From assembly GCF_011302055.1 (NCBI RefSeq), contig NZ_CP049871.1, positions 144,501 to 208,500 of the forward strand: 64,000 bases of DNA, given 5' to 3'. The position numbers and the translations under genes were made by a program. Under the pieces are notes generated by a model. The model worked only from the letters and a program-made list of their open reading frames with translations. It was not told the DNA's origin and searched no databases. The DNA comes from Sphingomonas sinipercae (lineage in GTDB: Bacteria > Pseudomonadota > Alphaproteobacteria > Sphingomonadales > Sphingomonadaceae). Of the stretch, positions 56,244 to 64,000 are shown piece by piece (the stretch's first letter is position 1; each line of letters begins with the position of its first letter).

Positions 56244-57527
56244 TCAGCCCTCCGCCACGATCGGCCGTTCTTCGACGATGGCCAGACCATAACCGGCCAG
56301 CGCGACCGGGGAGTGGCGCGTGTTCGACAGCAGGATCATGTCGTGCACGCCAAGCGCGGCGAGGATCTGCGCGCCGATGCCGTAGCTGCGAAAGGCGTCG
56401 CCAGTTTCGGCCGGCTTGCCCGAGCGCAGGTCCGTCGCACGAGACAGCGATCCAGGCGACGCGGCGTGGAGCGCGACGATGACTCCCGAGCCTTCGGCCT
56501 CGATCATCCGCATGGCCGCCTGGAGGATTCCGCTGCGCTCCCCCGCTTCACCAAGCACGTCGGCAAACAGGTCGAGGCTGTGCATCCGGACTAGGGCCGG
56601 CCGTTCGGGGTCCAGCGTGCCGTGCACCAGCGCTAGTTGCTCGCCGCCCGTCGCCTTGTCGCGGAAGACCTCCGCCTGCCACTTGGCGCCCGAGCTGGCC
56701 GTGAACGGGGAGGCGGCGACCCGCTCGACCATGTGGTCCTTCTTCAGCCGGTAGGCGATCAGGTCGCGGATAGTGCCGATCTTGAGGCCGTGGGTGCGCG
56801 CGAAATCCATCAGGTCGTCGAGGCGCGCCATGGTCCCGTCGTCGCTCATGATCTCGCAGATGACCGCGCTGGGATTCAGACCGGCGAGGCGGGCGACGTC
56901 GACCGCCGCCTCGGTGTGGCCCGCGCGGACCAGCACCCCGCCGGGGCGAGCTACCAGCGGGAAGACGTGGCCGGGCGACACAATGGCGTCAGCGCCGTTG
57001 GCGGCGTCGATGGCGGCGGCGATGGTGCGCGCGCGGTCGGCGGCGCTGATCCCGGTGGAAATGCCTTCCTTCGCCTCGATCGAGACCGTGAACGCGGTTT
57101 CGTTGCGGCTTCGGTTGGTCTGCGTCATCGGCTGCAGCCCCAGGGTAGCAGCGCGCTCCTGGGTCAAGGTCAGGCAAATGAGGCCGCGGCCGTGGCGAGC
57201 CATGAAGTTGATCGCGTCCGGGGTCGCCATCTGCGCCGGAATGACCAGGTCGCCCTCATTCTCTCGGTCGTCGTCGTCGACCAGGATGAACATGCGGCCG
57301 TTGCGCGCCTCGTTGAGGATCGCTTCGGCGCCGACCAGCGCCTCCGTATTCCCGCGCTCGATCAGCTTCTCGAGCCGCCCGAGCGTGTCCGCGGTGGGAT
57401 TCCAGTCAGCGGCGCCGAGCTTGCGCAGGGAGTTGGGATGGAGGCCGGCGGCGCGGGCAAGCGCCGAGCGGCTGACTTCCCCGGTTTCGATGATCGCGTT
57501 GATACGCTCGATGAGATTCGTGCTCAT
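56244..57527 (-). CDS. ribB: DHBP synthase (RibB) with N-terminal helix-turn-helix and degenerate GTP cyclohydrolase II-like domain
   Basis: 427 residues. Residues 1-58 look like a Cro/XRE-type helix-turn-helix, with [19 protein letters not shown] at 19-37. The DHBP synthase domain starts near residue 65 and has [12 protein letters not shown] (84-95), RHGRGLICL, and the [15 protein letters not shown] phosphate-binding part; it makes DHBP from ribulose 5-phosphate. The C-terminal region aligns with GTP cyclohydrolase II ([27 protein letters not shown]), but the three zinc cysteines and the RQEGRGIGL motif are missing. So only the RibB activity is likely. It lies in ribD-ribE-ribB-ribH. Confidence 0.9.
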   Translation of the reverse strand: MSTNLIERINAIIETGEVSRSALARAAGLHPNSLRKLGAADWNPTADTLGRLEKLIERGNTEALVGAEAILNEARNGRMFILVDDDDRENEGDLVIPAQMATPDAINFMARHGRGLICLTLTQERAATLGLQPMTQTNRSRNETAFTVSIEAKEGISTGISAADRARTIAAAIDAANGADAIVSPGHVFPLVARPGGVLVRAGHTEAAVDVARLAGLNPSAVICEIMSDDGTMARLDDLMDFARTHGLKIGTIRDLIAYRLKKDHMVERVAASPFTASSGAKWQAEVFRDKATGGEQLALVHGTLDPERPALVRMHSLDLFADVLGEAGERSGILQAAMRMIEAEGSGVIVALHAASPGSLSRATDLRSGKPAETGDAFRSYGIGAQILAALGVHDMILLSNTRHSPVALAGYGLAIVEERPIVAEG

Positions 57528-57538
57528 GAGCGCTCAAT

Positions 57539-57556
57539 ATCACATTATAATGTGAT
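57539..57556 (-). promoter_or_regulatory. Perfect 18-base palindrome at the ribB promoter
   Basis: ATCACATTATAATGTGAT reads the same on both strands. Its centre contains TATAAT, so a bound protein would cover a -10 box. It ends 11 bases before the ribB ATG. The helix-turn-helix at the N-terminus of RibB is the obvious candidate ligand, which would make RibB its own repressor. That link is an inference. Confidence 0.7.
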
Positions 57557-57578
57557 TGCAAGCGCGCTACTCGAGTTC

Positions 57579-58187
57579 CTATTGTGCTCTGGCTTGCAGC
57601 ATCCGGTCGAGGTAGCGCGCCAGCACGTCGAACTCCACATTGAAATGTACGTCGGCGCTAGCGTTCCCCAACGTCGTGCAACTCGCGGTGTGGGGGATGA
57701 TGTTGACCGAAAAGTGCGTCCGTCCGTCTTCCGCCTCGCGAACCGCGTTGACGGTCAGCGAAACGCCGTCGACCGTGATCGACCCTTTGGCGGCGACCAG
57801 CGGCGCATATTCGGCGGGGATGGCAATTCCGATACGGGTCGACCCGCCTTCGGGGCAGGTGCCGACGACTTCCCCGACGCAATCGACATGGCCGGTGACA
57901 AAATGCCCGCCCAGCTCGTCGCCGATGCGCAGCGGCCGCTCGAGGTTCAGCCGCGCGCCTTCGCTCCACAGGCCCGGGGCGGTCCGCGACAGGGTTTCGT
58001 TCGACACATCGACCGCGAACCAGTCGTGGCCCTTGTCGACGACCGTCAGGCACACGCCCGAACAGGCGATCGAGGCGCCGAGGTCGACCGTCGCCAGGTC
58101 GTAGCCGCAGCCGATGGTCAGGCGCAGGTCGCCGCGCTGCTCGGCGGCGCGGACGGTGCCGACGTCGGTGATGATACCGGTGAACAT
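57579..58187 (-). CDS. ribE: Riboflavin synthase alpha subunit
   Basis: 202 residues. Two lumazine-binding repeats: MFTGIITDVGTV, DLGASIACSGVCLTVVD and VSNETLSRT in the first, and LRIGDELGGHFVTGHVDCVGEV, KGSITVDGVSLTVN and SVNIIPHTASCTTLG in the second. It dismutates two lumazines into riboflavin. It follows ribD after nine bases and precedes ribB. Confidence 0.95.
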   Translation of the reverse strand: MFTGIITDVGTVRAAEQRGDLRLTIGCGYDLATVDLGASIACSGVCLTVVDKGHDWFAVDVSNETLSRTAPGLWSEGARLNLERPLRIGDELGGHFVTGHVDCVGEVVGTCPEGGSTRIGIAIPAEYAPLVAAKGSITVDGVSLTVNAVREAEDGRTHFSVNIIPHTASCTTLGNASADVHFNVEFDVLARYLDRMLQARAQ

Positions 58188-58196
58188 CGCCGCCGC

Positions 58197-59153
58197 TTAG
58201 GCCCGCCGCACCCGCTCGTAAACTTCAAGCCGGTCGGGGCCGAGGCGGCGCTCGTCGACCAGCGCCCAGCGGCCGTGCGCATCGGCGATGGCATCGAGGC
58301 CGACATAGCCGAACGACGACTTCCCCTCGCCGACGATGATCGGCGCGCGGTAGATCAGGATCCGGTCGACGAGGTCGGCCGTCAGGAATGCGGTTGCAGT
58401 CGCCGAGCCGCCTTCGACCAGCAGGTCGTTGACGTCATGAAGTCGGCAGACATCTTGCGGAGAACGCAGGGTTTCCCATCCCTCGACCGCCTCGCCGCGA
58501 GTCAACAGCGCGCGACGCGGCGAACGCTGCTCCAGGCCGGGCAGTCGAACGTCGAGCGCCGGTTGGTCGGCCAGGTAGGTCCCGCGCCCGACGAGAATCA
58601 TGTCGGTGCGCGCGCGTTCAAGGTGCACGTGGGCGCGAGCGTCGGTGCCGGTAATCCACTTCGATTCGCCCGACGGAAGCGCAATCTTGCCGTCGATCGA
58701 CAGCGCCAGCTTCAACGTGATCCGCGGCCGGCCGCTCCTCAGCCGGGTGAGAAACCCGGCGAGCGAGGCCGCGGCGGCGGATCGCCCAGTACCGACCCTG
58801 ACGTCGATGCCGGCGGCGCTCAGGCGCTTGATGCCGTCGCCGTTCGTGCGCGGGTCGGGGTCCTTCAGCGCAACAACGACGCGCGAAGGGCGCGCTTCAA
58901 TCAGTAGGTCGGCGCAAGCGGGGCCGCGCGCGCTCCGGTGAGCGCAAGGCTCGAGCGTCGCATAGACCGTCGCACCCTCTGCCCGGGTGCCCGCCTCGGC
59001 GAGCGCGACCGCTTCGGCATGGGGGCGTCCACCCGGCTGGGTCGCGCCACGGCCGATGATCTCGCCCGCCGCGGCGACGATGACGCAGCCGACGTTGGGA
59101 TTGGGCGCGGTGCTGCCGCGCGCGCCCTCGCCAAGCTTCACGGCCAGCGCCAT
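58197..59153 (-). CDS. ribD: Bifunctional riboflavin deaminase/reductase RibD
   Basis: About 318 residues. The deaminase domain has PNPNVGCVIV, GRPHAEAVALAEAG and the zinc cysteines in LEPCAHRSARGPACADLL. The reductase domain has ITLKLALSIDGKIALPSGES, WITGTDARAHVH, RTDMILVGRGTY and LLVEGGSATATAFL. The start is uncertain: ATG 59153 (MALAVKLGEG) is the only ordinary start after the upstream gene stop, although homologues usually carry several residues before it that resemble the preceding SDRRF codons. It leads the riboflavin operon proper. Confidence 0.92.
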   Translation of the reverse strand: MALAVKLGEGARGSTAPNPNVGCVIVAAAGEIIGRGATQPGGRPHAEAVALAEAGTRAEGATVYATLEPCAHRSARGPACADLLIEARPSRVVVALKDPDPRTNGDGIKRLSAAGIDVRVGTGRSAAAASLAGFLTRLRSGRPRITLKLALSIDGKIALPSGESKWITGTDARAHVHLERARTDMILVGRGTYLADQPALDVRLPGLEQRSPRRALLTRGEAVEGWETLRSPQDVCRLHDVNDLLVEGGSATATAFLTADLVDRILIYRAPIIVGEGKSSFGYVGLDAIADAHGRWALVDERRLGPDRLEVYERVRRA

Positions 59154-59170
59154 GAAGCGGCGGTCGCTGG

Positions 59171-59491
59171 CTAGAGCCCGAACCGTTTTTCGAGTTTCTG
59201 AAATTGCCGTTGCTTCTCGAGCTCGTAGGCGCGCTTGCGCTCCTGGTCTTTCTTCTGGTCGGCGATGATTTCCGCGTCGGTACGGTTCACGCTCCATTGC
59301 TCGACGTAGATGATCTGTGCCGGCGGGGCGGTGTTGATCTTCGAGTCGACGAAAAACATGATGACGATGATGATCGTGACCAGAACTGCCAAGGCGGCGC
59401 CGATGGTCTGTTCGCGGCTGCGATTGCGCATGAAGGCGCGCAAGTCGGCAAAAGCGGCGCGCGGACCGACGGGGCTTGGAAACCAGGACAT
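59171..59491 (-). CDS. Small membrane-anchored protein of unknown function
   Basis: 106 residues. One transmembrane helix at about residues 28-48 (TIGAALAVLVTIIIVIMFFV) follows a basic cytoplasmic tail. The C-terminal part, DAEIIADQKKDQERKRAYELEKQRQFQKLEKRF, is a charged helix that may form a coiled coil, here quoted in pieces. The function is not recognised. It precedes ribD by 17 bases and is probably co-transcribed. ATG 59491 (MSWFPSPVG) has a weak ribosome site. Confidence 0.75.
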   Translation of the reverse strand: MSWFPSPVGPRAAFADLRAFMRNRSREQTIGAALAVLVTIIIVIMFFVDSKINTAPPAQIIYVEQWSVNRTDAEIIADQKKDQERKRAYELEKQRQFQKLEKRFGL

Positions 59492-59591
59492 GAGCGGAAT
59501 GTAAGCGCGCGCCGCCGCGTCCGCTACCCCGGTCGAAAGCGAAGAGTTCACCCTTCGTTGCGCTTCGGCGAACGCCAGATTAGGCGAAGCC

Positions 59592-60269
59592 ATGCGCCAA
59601 CACCGCCTCGCCGCCTTCGCCTGTCTCGCCGCCATCGCCGCACCGGCGTCGGCAAGCGAGGATTCGCAACTGTGGACGACCGCGTCGGTGGGCGTGAAGC
59701 TGTCGGACAAATGGCGGCTGTCGCAGGAACTGGTGACTCGCTTCAGTGCCGATCGGAACGGCCTGTGCGAAGTCGAGTCCAACACGCTGCTGGGCTACAA
59801 ACTCGGCAGGCTCACGACGGTCTGGGCCGGCTACACCCACAATCCGCAATATGATGGCGGCGACTTCACCGTGCTCGAGCACCGCTTTCGCGAGCAGATC
59901 ACCGTGGACAATTTCGCGAAGGTCGGGCCGGGCAAGCTCAGTGCGCGATTGCGGTTCGAGCAGCGCTGGCGCGACGGCGTCGACGGCACCGGCTGGCGGT
60001 CCCGGCCTTACCTTCGATACCAGATTCCGCTCGGCAAGGGCTCGAAGACGTCGCTGAACCTGAGCAACGAGACTTTCATCAACCTCAACGCCGTGCCTTT
60101 CCAGTCGCGAACCGGCGTGGACCGGATGCGCAACGCGGTCGCGATCACGACGCCGTTGAGCAAGTCGCTCAACCTGGAGGCCGGCTATCTGAACCAGCAC
60201 CGGTTCGTCCGGGGTGGCGAAGACAGCAGCGACCACGCCGCCACCATTTCCTTGAGCCTTAGCCTCTAA
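59592..60269 (+). CDS. DUF2490-family outer-membrane beta-barrel protein
   Basis: 225 residues. A signal peptide ends at APASASE near residue 22. The rest has alternating strands ending in an aromatic/hydrophobic C-terminus (ATISLSLSL). Family marks are SQLWTTASVGVKLSDKWRLS, GRLTTVWAGYTHNP, EHRFREQITVD and LRFEQRWRDG. DUF2490 proteins are predicted small outer-membrane barrels of unknown role. It is convergent with tonB, with two bases between stops. Confidence 0.83.
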   Translation: MRQHRLAAFACLAAIAAPASASEDSQLWTTASVGVKLSDKWRLSQELVTRFSADRNGLCEVESNTLLGYKLGRLTTVWAGYTHNPQYDGGDFTVLEHRFREQITVDNFAKVGPGKLSARLRFEQRWRDGVDGTGWRSRPYLRYQIPLGKGSKTSLNLSNETFINLNAVPFQSRTGVDRMRNAVAITTPLSKSLNLEAGYLNQHRFVRGGEDSSDHAATISLSLSL

Positions 60270-60271
60270 GG

Positions 60272-60943
60272 CTATTCATCGAGCAGGAAGCGGAGGGTGA
60301 TGACCGTGCTCGACGCTACCGCGCGCCCGTCCTCGGTCGCGGGCCGATAGCGCCAGTGAGCGATCAAATGCTTGCGCGCAGCCGTCAGGAATGACGCATC
60401 GGCGGCGCCGACCGGATCGACCGCGGTCACTCGGCCGCGTTCATCGATGGTCAGCCGCAGCCGCAGCGACGCCTCCTCCTCGGAACTGATCTTGTCCGCC
60501 GGATAAGGCGGGCGCAGCTGCGAATCGGGCGTGGCGAAGCGCGGCCCGGTGCGCACCGGCAATGGCTTTGGCACCGGCTTGAGATCGATGACCGGATCCC
60601 TGCTCGGCCCGATCACCGGGCCGCTGTTGGGAAGGACGACGGGGGTCGTGTCGATCGCCGGCGCATCGTCCTCGGCGGGCAGGGGCACGAGCGGGAGCGG
60701 CCGGTCGATCACCGACCGAACCGGCTTTGCCGTCGGCTCGGCCCGCGGCTCCGGCGGGGGCGGATCCTTGGGCGCTTCGATCAGGTCGACGACCGTCCGC
60801 GTCGGGCCAAAGGACGCCGGCAAGTCCATCTTCGCCGTGATCACGGCGGCGAGCAGCACGGCGTGGCCCGCAATAATGATGGTCAGCGTCTTGGGAGCAC
60901 TCTTTCGCTCGGCAAAGGCGGGTACGGGAGCGTAGGTCGTCAT
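60272..60943 (-). CDS. tonB: Energy transducer TonB
   Basis: 223 residues. An N-terminal membrane helix lies at about residues 19-37 (LTIIIAGHAVLLAAVITAKM). A Pro-rich periplasmic linker follows (APKDPPPPEPRAEPTAKP). The C-terminal domain has TPDSQLRPPYPADKISSEEE and the TonB fold ending in ASSTVITLRFLLDE. It transmits the proton-motive force to outer-membrane receptors such as the one at 16307. exbB and exbD are not adjacent. A palindrome lies 30 bases before the ATG. Confidence 0.9.
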   Translation of the reverse strand: MTTYAPVPAFAERKSAPKTLTIIIAGHAVLLAAVITAKMDLPASFGPTRTVVDLIEAPKDPPPPEPRAEPTAKPVRSVIDRPLPLVPLPAEDDAPAIDTTPVVLPNSGPVIGPSRDPVIDLKPVPKPLPVRTGPRFATPDSQLRPPYPADKISSEEEASLRLRLTIDERGRVTAVDPVGAADASFLTAARKHLIAHWRYRPATEDGRAVASSTVITLRFLLDE

Positions 60944-60972
60944 TTCCGACTCCTCTCATCGTGAGTCGAGAG

Positions 60973-60990
60973 ATGATGTTACAACATTAC
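60973..60990 (-). promoter_or_regulatory. Imperfect palindrome upstream of tonB (Fur/Zur-family-like)
   Basis: The minus-strand 18-mer GTAATGTTGTAACATCAT has a central ATGTT-GT-AACAT inverted repeat and differs from a perfect palindrome (GTAATGTTATAACATTAC) at three positions. Its AT-rich composition resembles operators of Fur-superfamily regulators such as Zur. It does not match the classical Fur box as closely as the feoA site. The regulator is not identified. Confidence 0.5.
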
Positions 60991-61009
60991 ACGAAAGGCA
61001 ATGGCAAAG

Positions 61010-62329
61010 TCAGCGGCGGGCCGCGGCCTGCAGGCGCTCGATCACTCGGGCCTTGCCGATGCTTTCGACCAGCGGCGCCATCTCCGGACCGCTTTCCCGC
61101 GCGGTGATTGCCAGTCGCAGCGGCAGGAACAAGGGCTTGCCCTTGCGCCCCGTCCTTTCCTTCAAGGTTGAAGTCAGCGCCTTCCACGGTTCCGCCGACC
61201 AGTCGATCGTCTCGGCGACAGTGGCCGCTTCGCGCACGAAGGCGAGGTCGTCGTGCGACAGGTTGGGCGCCGGAATGTCGCCTGAGACGACTTCCAGCCA
61301 GGCGTCGATGTCCGACAGATGCTCAAGGTTGGCGCGCAGCAGCAGCCACAGGTCTTCCGTCACCGACGCCGGCAGCCGATCGCGCACCGCCGCGAAGTCG
61401 GACAGGTGCAGCAAACGGGCATTGAGCAGCTCGACCTCGTGCGGGTCGAAATGCGCCGGCGCCCGGCCGAAATGCGCGAAATCGAAGGCGGCGGCGAGGT
61501 CGTCGAGCCGCGCGACGGGCTCGACCGGCTGTGAGGTTCCGATCCGGGCCAGCAGCGACAGCAGCGCCATTGGCTCGACTCCTTCTTCGCGCAGATGCTC
61601 GGCGCCGTAGGAACCAAGTCGCTTCGACAACTTGCCTTCCGCAGCGACCAGCAGCGCTTCGTGCGCGAAATGCGGCGGATCGCTGCCGAGCGCTTCGAAC
61701 ATCTGGATCTGGACGGCGCTGTTGGAGACATGGTCCTCGCCCCGAACGACGTCGGTGATGCCCAGGTCGATATCGTCAATGACGCTTGGCAGCAGGTACA
61801 GCCAGCTTCCGTTTTCGCGCCGCACCACCGGATCGGAAAGCAATTTCGGGTCGAATTTCTGCTCGCCGCGAATGCGATCGGTCCAAACGATCGGCGCGCC
61901 ATGGTCGAGCTTGAAGCGCCAGTGCGGCGACCGGCCCTCAGGCGCCGACGCATCCTCCGACTTACGCTCGTACACCGGCGGCAGGCCACGGCCGAGCAGG
62001 ACCTTGCGCCGAAGCTCCAGCTCCTCGGCCGTCTCGAAGCAGGCATAGACCCGCCCGGCCGCCTTGAGCCGCTCGAACTCCCGCTCATACAGGTCGAAGC
62101 GATCCGATTGGCGAACCACCTGGTCGGGCGACAGGCCAAGCCAGTCGAGATCGTCGCGGATTGCTTGGTCGAACGCAGCGGTCGAGCGCTCGGCGTCGGT
62201 GTCGTCGATCCGCAGCAGGAAACGCCCGCCATGCTTGCGCGCGAACAGGAAATTGTGGAGCGCAGTGCGGATATTGCCGACGTGCAGCCGGCCGGTCGGC
62301 GACGGCGCGAAGCGAGTGGTGACGGTCAT
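61010..62329 (-). CDS. gltX: Glutamyl-tRNA synthetase (possibly the second GluRS)
   Basis: 439 residues, class I synthetase. The HIGH-type motif is PSPTGRLHVGN, followed by RIDDTDAERS. The KMSKS-type motif is KLSKRLGS. The catalytic domain ends near DPHEVELLNARLL and the anticodon-binding domain follows. At 439 residues it is like the shorter of the two GluRS found in alphaproteobacteria, where one charges tRNA-Glu and the other mainly tRNA-Gln. Sequence alone does not settle which one this is. It is convergent neither with tonB nor operonic; tonB follows on the same strand after 66 bases. Confidence 0.9.
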   Translation of the reverse strand: MTVTTRFAPSPTGRLHVGNIRTALHNFLFARKHGGRFLLRIDDTDAERSTAAFDQAIRDDLDWLGLSPDQVVRQSDRFDLYEREFERLKAAGRVYACFETAEELELRRKVLLGRGLPPVYERKSEDASAPEGRSPHWRFKLDHGAPIVWTDRIRGEQKFDPKLLSDPVVRRENGSWLYLLPSVIDDIDLGITDVVRGEDHVSNSAVQIQMFEALGSDPPHFAHEALLVAAEGKLSKRLGSYGAEHLREEGVEPMALLSLLARIGTSQPVEPVARLDDLAAAFDFAHFGRAPAHFDPHEVELLNARLLHLSDFAAVRDRLPASVTEDLWLLLRANLEHLSDIDAWLEVVSGDIPAPNLSHDDLAFVREAATVAETIDWSAEPWKALTSTLKERTGRKGKPLFLPLRLAITARESGPEMAPLVESIGKARVIERLQAAARR

Positions 62330-62374
62330 CGCGTCCGCCTAAGCGCTCGCTACCGGCCTGTCACCAAGGGCCAC

Positions 62375-63079
62375 TCACTTCGTCCGCAACAGCGGGTCGA
62401 GCCGGCCGCTGTTCCAGATCGCGGCGCAGCTTGTGGCGGGGCCATAGTCCGACTCAACCGGATTGCGCGACCCGACGTTCATCCGGGTGAGCACATCGTC
62501 CGTATCGTTCGCAATCACCTCCATCGCCCGCAACTGGGCCTTGATGTCGGCGGCGGCCATCCGGGCCTCGGCCCGATCGCTAGCAGTGACTTGCCCGTTG
62601 GCGGGGTCGATAAGCATCAGGCGCCCCCAGCGCGCAATGATCGACGCGATGACCGTGCTCGAATTGGCGACGTTGCCTCCGACCCAGTTCAGGTCATCCT
62701 TGTCCTTTGCCCCATATTTGGCGGCCAGCAGGTCGAGTACCTCCGTCGACGGCGCCGCATATGCCGGCGTCGGGAAGCGCGGGCGCCGGAGCTCGCTTGG
62801 CCGGAATGATGCGCCGGACATGATTTGAGTCATCCGCTCGGCAAGGCAAGGAACACCCGCGCGCCAGGCTTTCACAAAAGCATGGACGCCCTCCAGCTCC
62901 GACTGCAGCCGCGACCGCTCCGCTTCCATGTGCCTGAGTTCGGACTGCCGCTGGGCATAGCCGGCGACCGACTGGGCAATAAGCACGCCAATAATGACGA
63001 CGAATAATTCGAACAGGAAAAGGCGGACGGTCATCTTGCCGCGACCGCTGTCCCACCAGTGCCGGACGGTATTGAACAT
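62375..63079 (-). CDS. Unknown single-pass membrane protein
   Basis: 234 residues. One transmembrane helix at about residues 20-38 (LFLFELFVVIIGVLIAQSVA) resembles the helix of small DUF6090-like proteins. A charged helix follows (QRQSELRHMEAERSRLQSEL), then a largely helical periplasmic domain with conserved-looking YAAPSTEVLDLLAAKYG. It has two cysteines (CLAER and TSCAAIW). The role is unknown. It lies between nadE and gltX on the same strand. Confidence 0.72.
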   Translation of the reverse strand: MFNTVRHWWDSGRGKMTVRLFLFELFVVIIGVLIAQSVAGYAQRQSELRHMEAERSRLQSELEGVHAFVKAWRAGVPCLAERMTQIMSGASFRPSELRRPRFPTPAYAAPSTEVLDLLAAKYGAKDKDDLNWVGGNVANSSTVIASIIARWGRLMLIDPANGQVTASDRAEARMAAADIKAQLRAMEVIANDTDDVLTRMNVGSRNPVESDYGPATSCAAIWNSGRLDPLLRTK

Positions 63080-63113
63080 GCTTCACCCCCCAGCCCGATG
63101 CGACGCTAGCGAC

Positions 63114-64000
63114 TCATTTGCTCGTGCGGAAGAAATTGCTGATCGGGTAGCGGCGGTCGCGGCCGAAGTTGCGGGCGCCGATCTTCACGCCGGGCGGCGC
63201 CTGCCGGCGCTTGTATTCGGCCAGCAGCACCTTGCGCTCGATCTCGCTGACCAGGGCTAGGTCGGCGCCGGTCGCGAGCGCCGTTTCCTTGACCGACATT
63301 TCTTTGTCGATCAGCGCCTCGAGCATTCGGTCGAGCAGCGCGTAGGGCGGCAGCGAATCCTCGTCCTTCTGGCCGGGGCTGAGCTCGGCCGTCGGCGCCT
63401 TGGTGATGACGTTGTCGGGCATGACCGGCCCATCCGGCCCGAGCGCGCCGCCCGGCTTCACCCGATTGCGCCAGCGCGAGAGCGCGAAGCAGGTGGTCTT
63501 GTACGCGTCCTTCAACACGGAATAGCCGCCCGCCATGTCGCCGTAGAGCGTGGCGTAGCCGACGCTCATCTCGCTCTTGTTGCCGGTGGTTAGAAGCATG
63601 GGCCCATGCGTATTCGAAAGGCCCATCAGCGCGACCATCCGAAGCCGCGCCTGCACGTTTTCCTGCGCCAGCTTATTGAGGTCCGGCACCATCTGCCCAA
63701 GCGCCTCGACCGCCGGCGCGATCGGGATGACGTCATGGCGGCAGCCGAGCAGGCGCGCGCACTCGCGGGCGTCGTCCAGGCTTTCGTCCGAAGTGTATTT
63801 GGACGGCAGCATCACCCCCCAGACCTTGTCGGGTCCAAGTGCGTCGACCGCCACCGCCGCCGACAGCGCGCTGTCGATGCCGCCGGACAAGCCAAGGATC
63901 ACGCCGGGAAAGCCGTTGCGCTGCACATAATCGCGCAGGCCCATCATCATCGCGTGATAGACATCGGCCGGGTACGGATCGAGCTCCCGCTTCTCCCGGG
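63114..64000 (-). CDS. nadE: NAD+ synthase, glutamine-dependent type, C-terminal part (start outside window)
   Basis: About 295 residues of the synthetase domain are visible; the gene continues beyond the right edge. The PP-loop is GLSGGIDSALSAAVAVDA. Other marks are MLPSKYTSDESLDDAREC, GNKSEMSVGYATLYGDMAGG and PTAELSPGQKDEDSLPPY, and the C-terminus has KRRQAPPGVKIGARNFGRD. It amidates NaAD to NAD. The residues before the first visible Met (REKRELDPYPADVYHA) are typical of the linker after a glutaminase domain, so the full protein is probably the two-domain form of about 550 residues. Confidence 0.93.
   Translation of the reverse strand, partial: REKRELDPYPADVYHAMMMGLRDYVQRNGFPGVILGLSGGIDSALSAAVAVDALGPDKVWGVMLPSKYTSDESLDDARECARLLGCRHDVIPIAPAVEALGQMVPDLNKLAQENVQARLRMVALMGLSNTHGPMLLTTGNKSEMSVGYATLYGDMAGGYSVLKDAYKTTCFALSRWRNRVKPGGALGPDGPVMPDNVITKAPTAELSPGQKDEDSLPPYALLDRMLEALIDKEMSVKETALATGADLALVSEIERKVLLAEYKRRQAPPGVKIGARNFGRDRRYPISNFFRTSK

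Noticed and set aside
56637..58907. Open frame of 756 codons on the plus strand
   Set aside because: It runs antisense to ribB and ribE/ribD, whose products are certain, and is composed of Arg/Asp/Gly-rich sequence with no family signature. It is a GC-rich shadow.
59492..59591. FMN riboswitch upstream of the riboflavin operon
   Set aside because: The 100 bases before the first gene of the operon do not show the conserved RFN element sequence blocks.

Overview
The window is GC-rich, densely coded chromosomal DNA from an alphaproteobacterium of the order Sphingomonadales (Sphingomonas-like). The best lineage evidence is a serine palmitoyltransferase with its own acyl carrier protein and a ceramide-reductase-like dehydrogenase (19950-22421). 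Supporting evidence is a TonB-dependent receptor, a DivK/DUF3572 pair, the COQ9 and cytochrome bc1 chaperone genes, and the rnd-lptCAB-rpoN order. I see no transposase, integrase, phage gene, CRISPR array or rRNA. No gene-free stretch exceeds about 300 bases.

Layout. 1-8777: surface polysaccharide genes. These are a hexapeptide acyltransferase fragment, gmd and rmd (GDP-D-rhamnose), a glycosyltransferase with an apparent CTG start, a Wza-type export lipoprotein, two more glycosyltransferases, kdsA (Kdo for LPS) and a TVP38 membrane protein. 8876-11936: tRNA-Ser(CGA), hspQ, rplU-rpmA with a clear terminator, a GNAT acetyltransferase and a ferritin-like metal-dependent hydrolase. 11967-18853: a TetR regulator, a NarL-type histidine kinase/response regulator pair, a six-cysteine secreted protein of unknown function and a TonB-dependent receptor. 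18899-22421: obgE followed by the sphingolipid genes. 22418-27205: an SPFH/band-7 membrane protein plus a small ribbon-helix-helix protein behind a striking double palindrome, isoaspartyl peptidase, and a four-gene operon (DUF3572, SDR, RidA, FemAB-like). 27242-31035: divK, rpmG, a small hypothetical, an ATP-dependent DNA ligase and a two-domain glycine-rich cold-shock protein with a structured leader. 31036-35026: rnd, lptC, lptA, lptB, rpoN. 35023-43183: a replication and repair block on the minus strand (dnaN, unknown membrane gene, recF, DEAD-box helicase, gyrB, GFA protein, EEP-family nuclease/phosphatase). 43294-48662: fasciclin lipoprotein, a tyrosine-rich repeat protein, an MFS transporter, and kynureninase plus tryptophan dioxygenase. 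48708-54580: bamE, UQCC chaperone, YceD, ssb, feoB, feoA with a Fur box, COQ9 and an EamA transporter. 54734-59491: an old-yellow-enzyme reductase and the riboflavin operon ribD-ribE-ribB-ribH. 59592-64000: a DUF2490 protein, tonB, gltX, an unknown membrane protein and the 3' part of nadE.

The genes converge on envelope building (rhamnose polysaccharide, Kdo, Lpt transport, BamE, ceramide lipids) and on TonB/Feo iron uptake. The most unusual points are five. The RibB protein carries an N-terminal helix-turn-helix and a GTP-cyclohydrolase domain stripped of its zinc cysteines, with a perfect 18-bp palindrome over its promoter. The SPFH operon has twin TGATATCA sites and encodes a ribbon-helix-helix protein with an AT-hook-like tail. 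A secreted protein has four 59-61-residue tyrosine-rich repeats. Both cold-shock-type genes (csp and the DEAD-box helicase) have hairpin leaders. The ceramide genes sit directly behind obgE.
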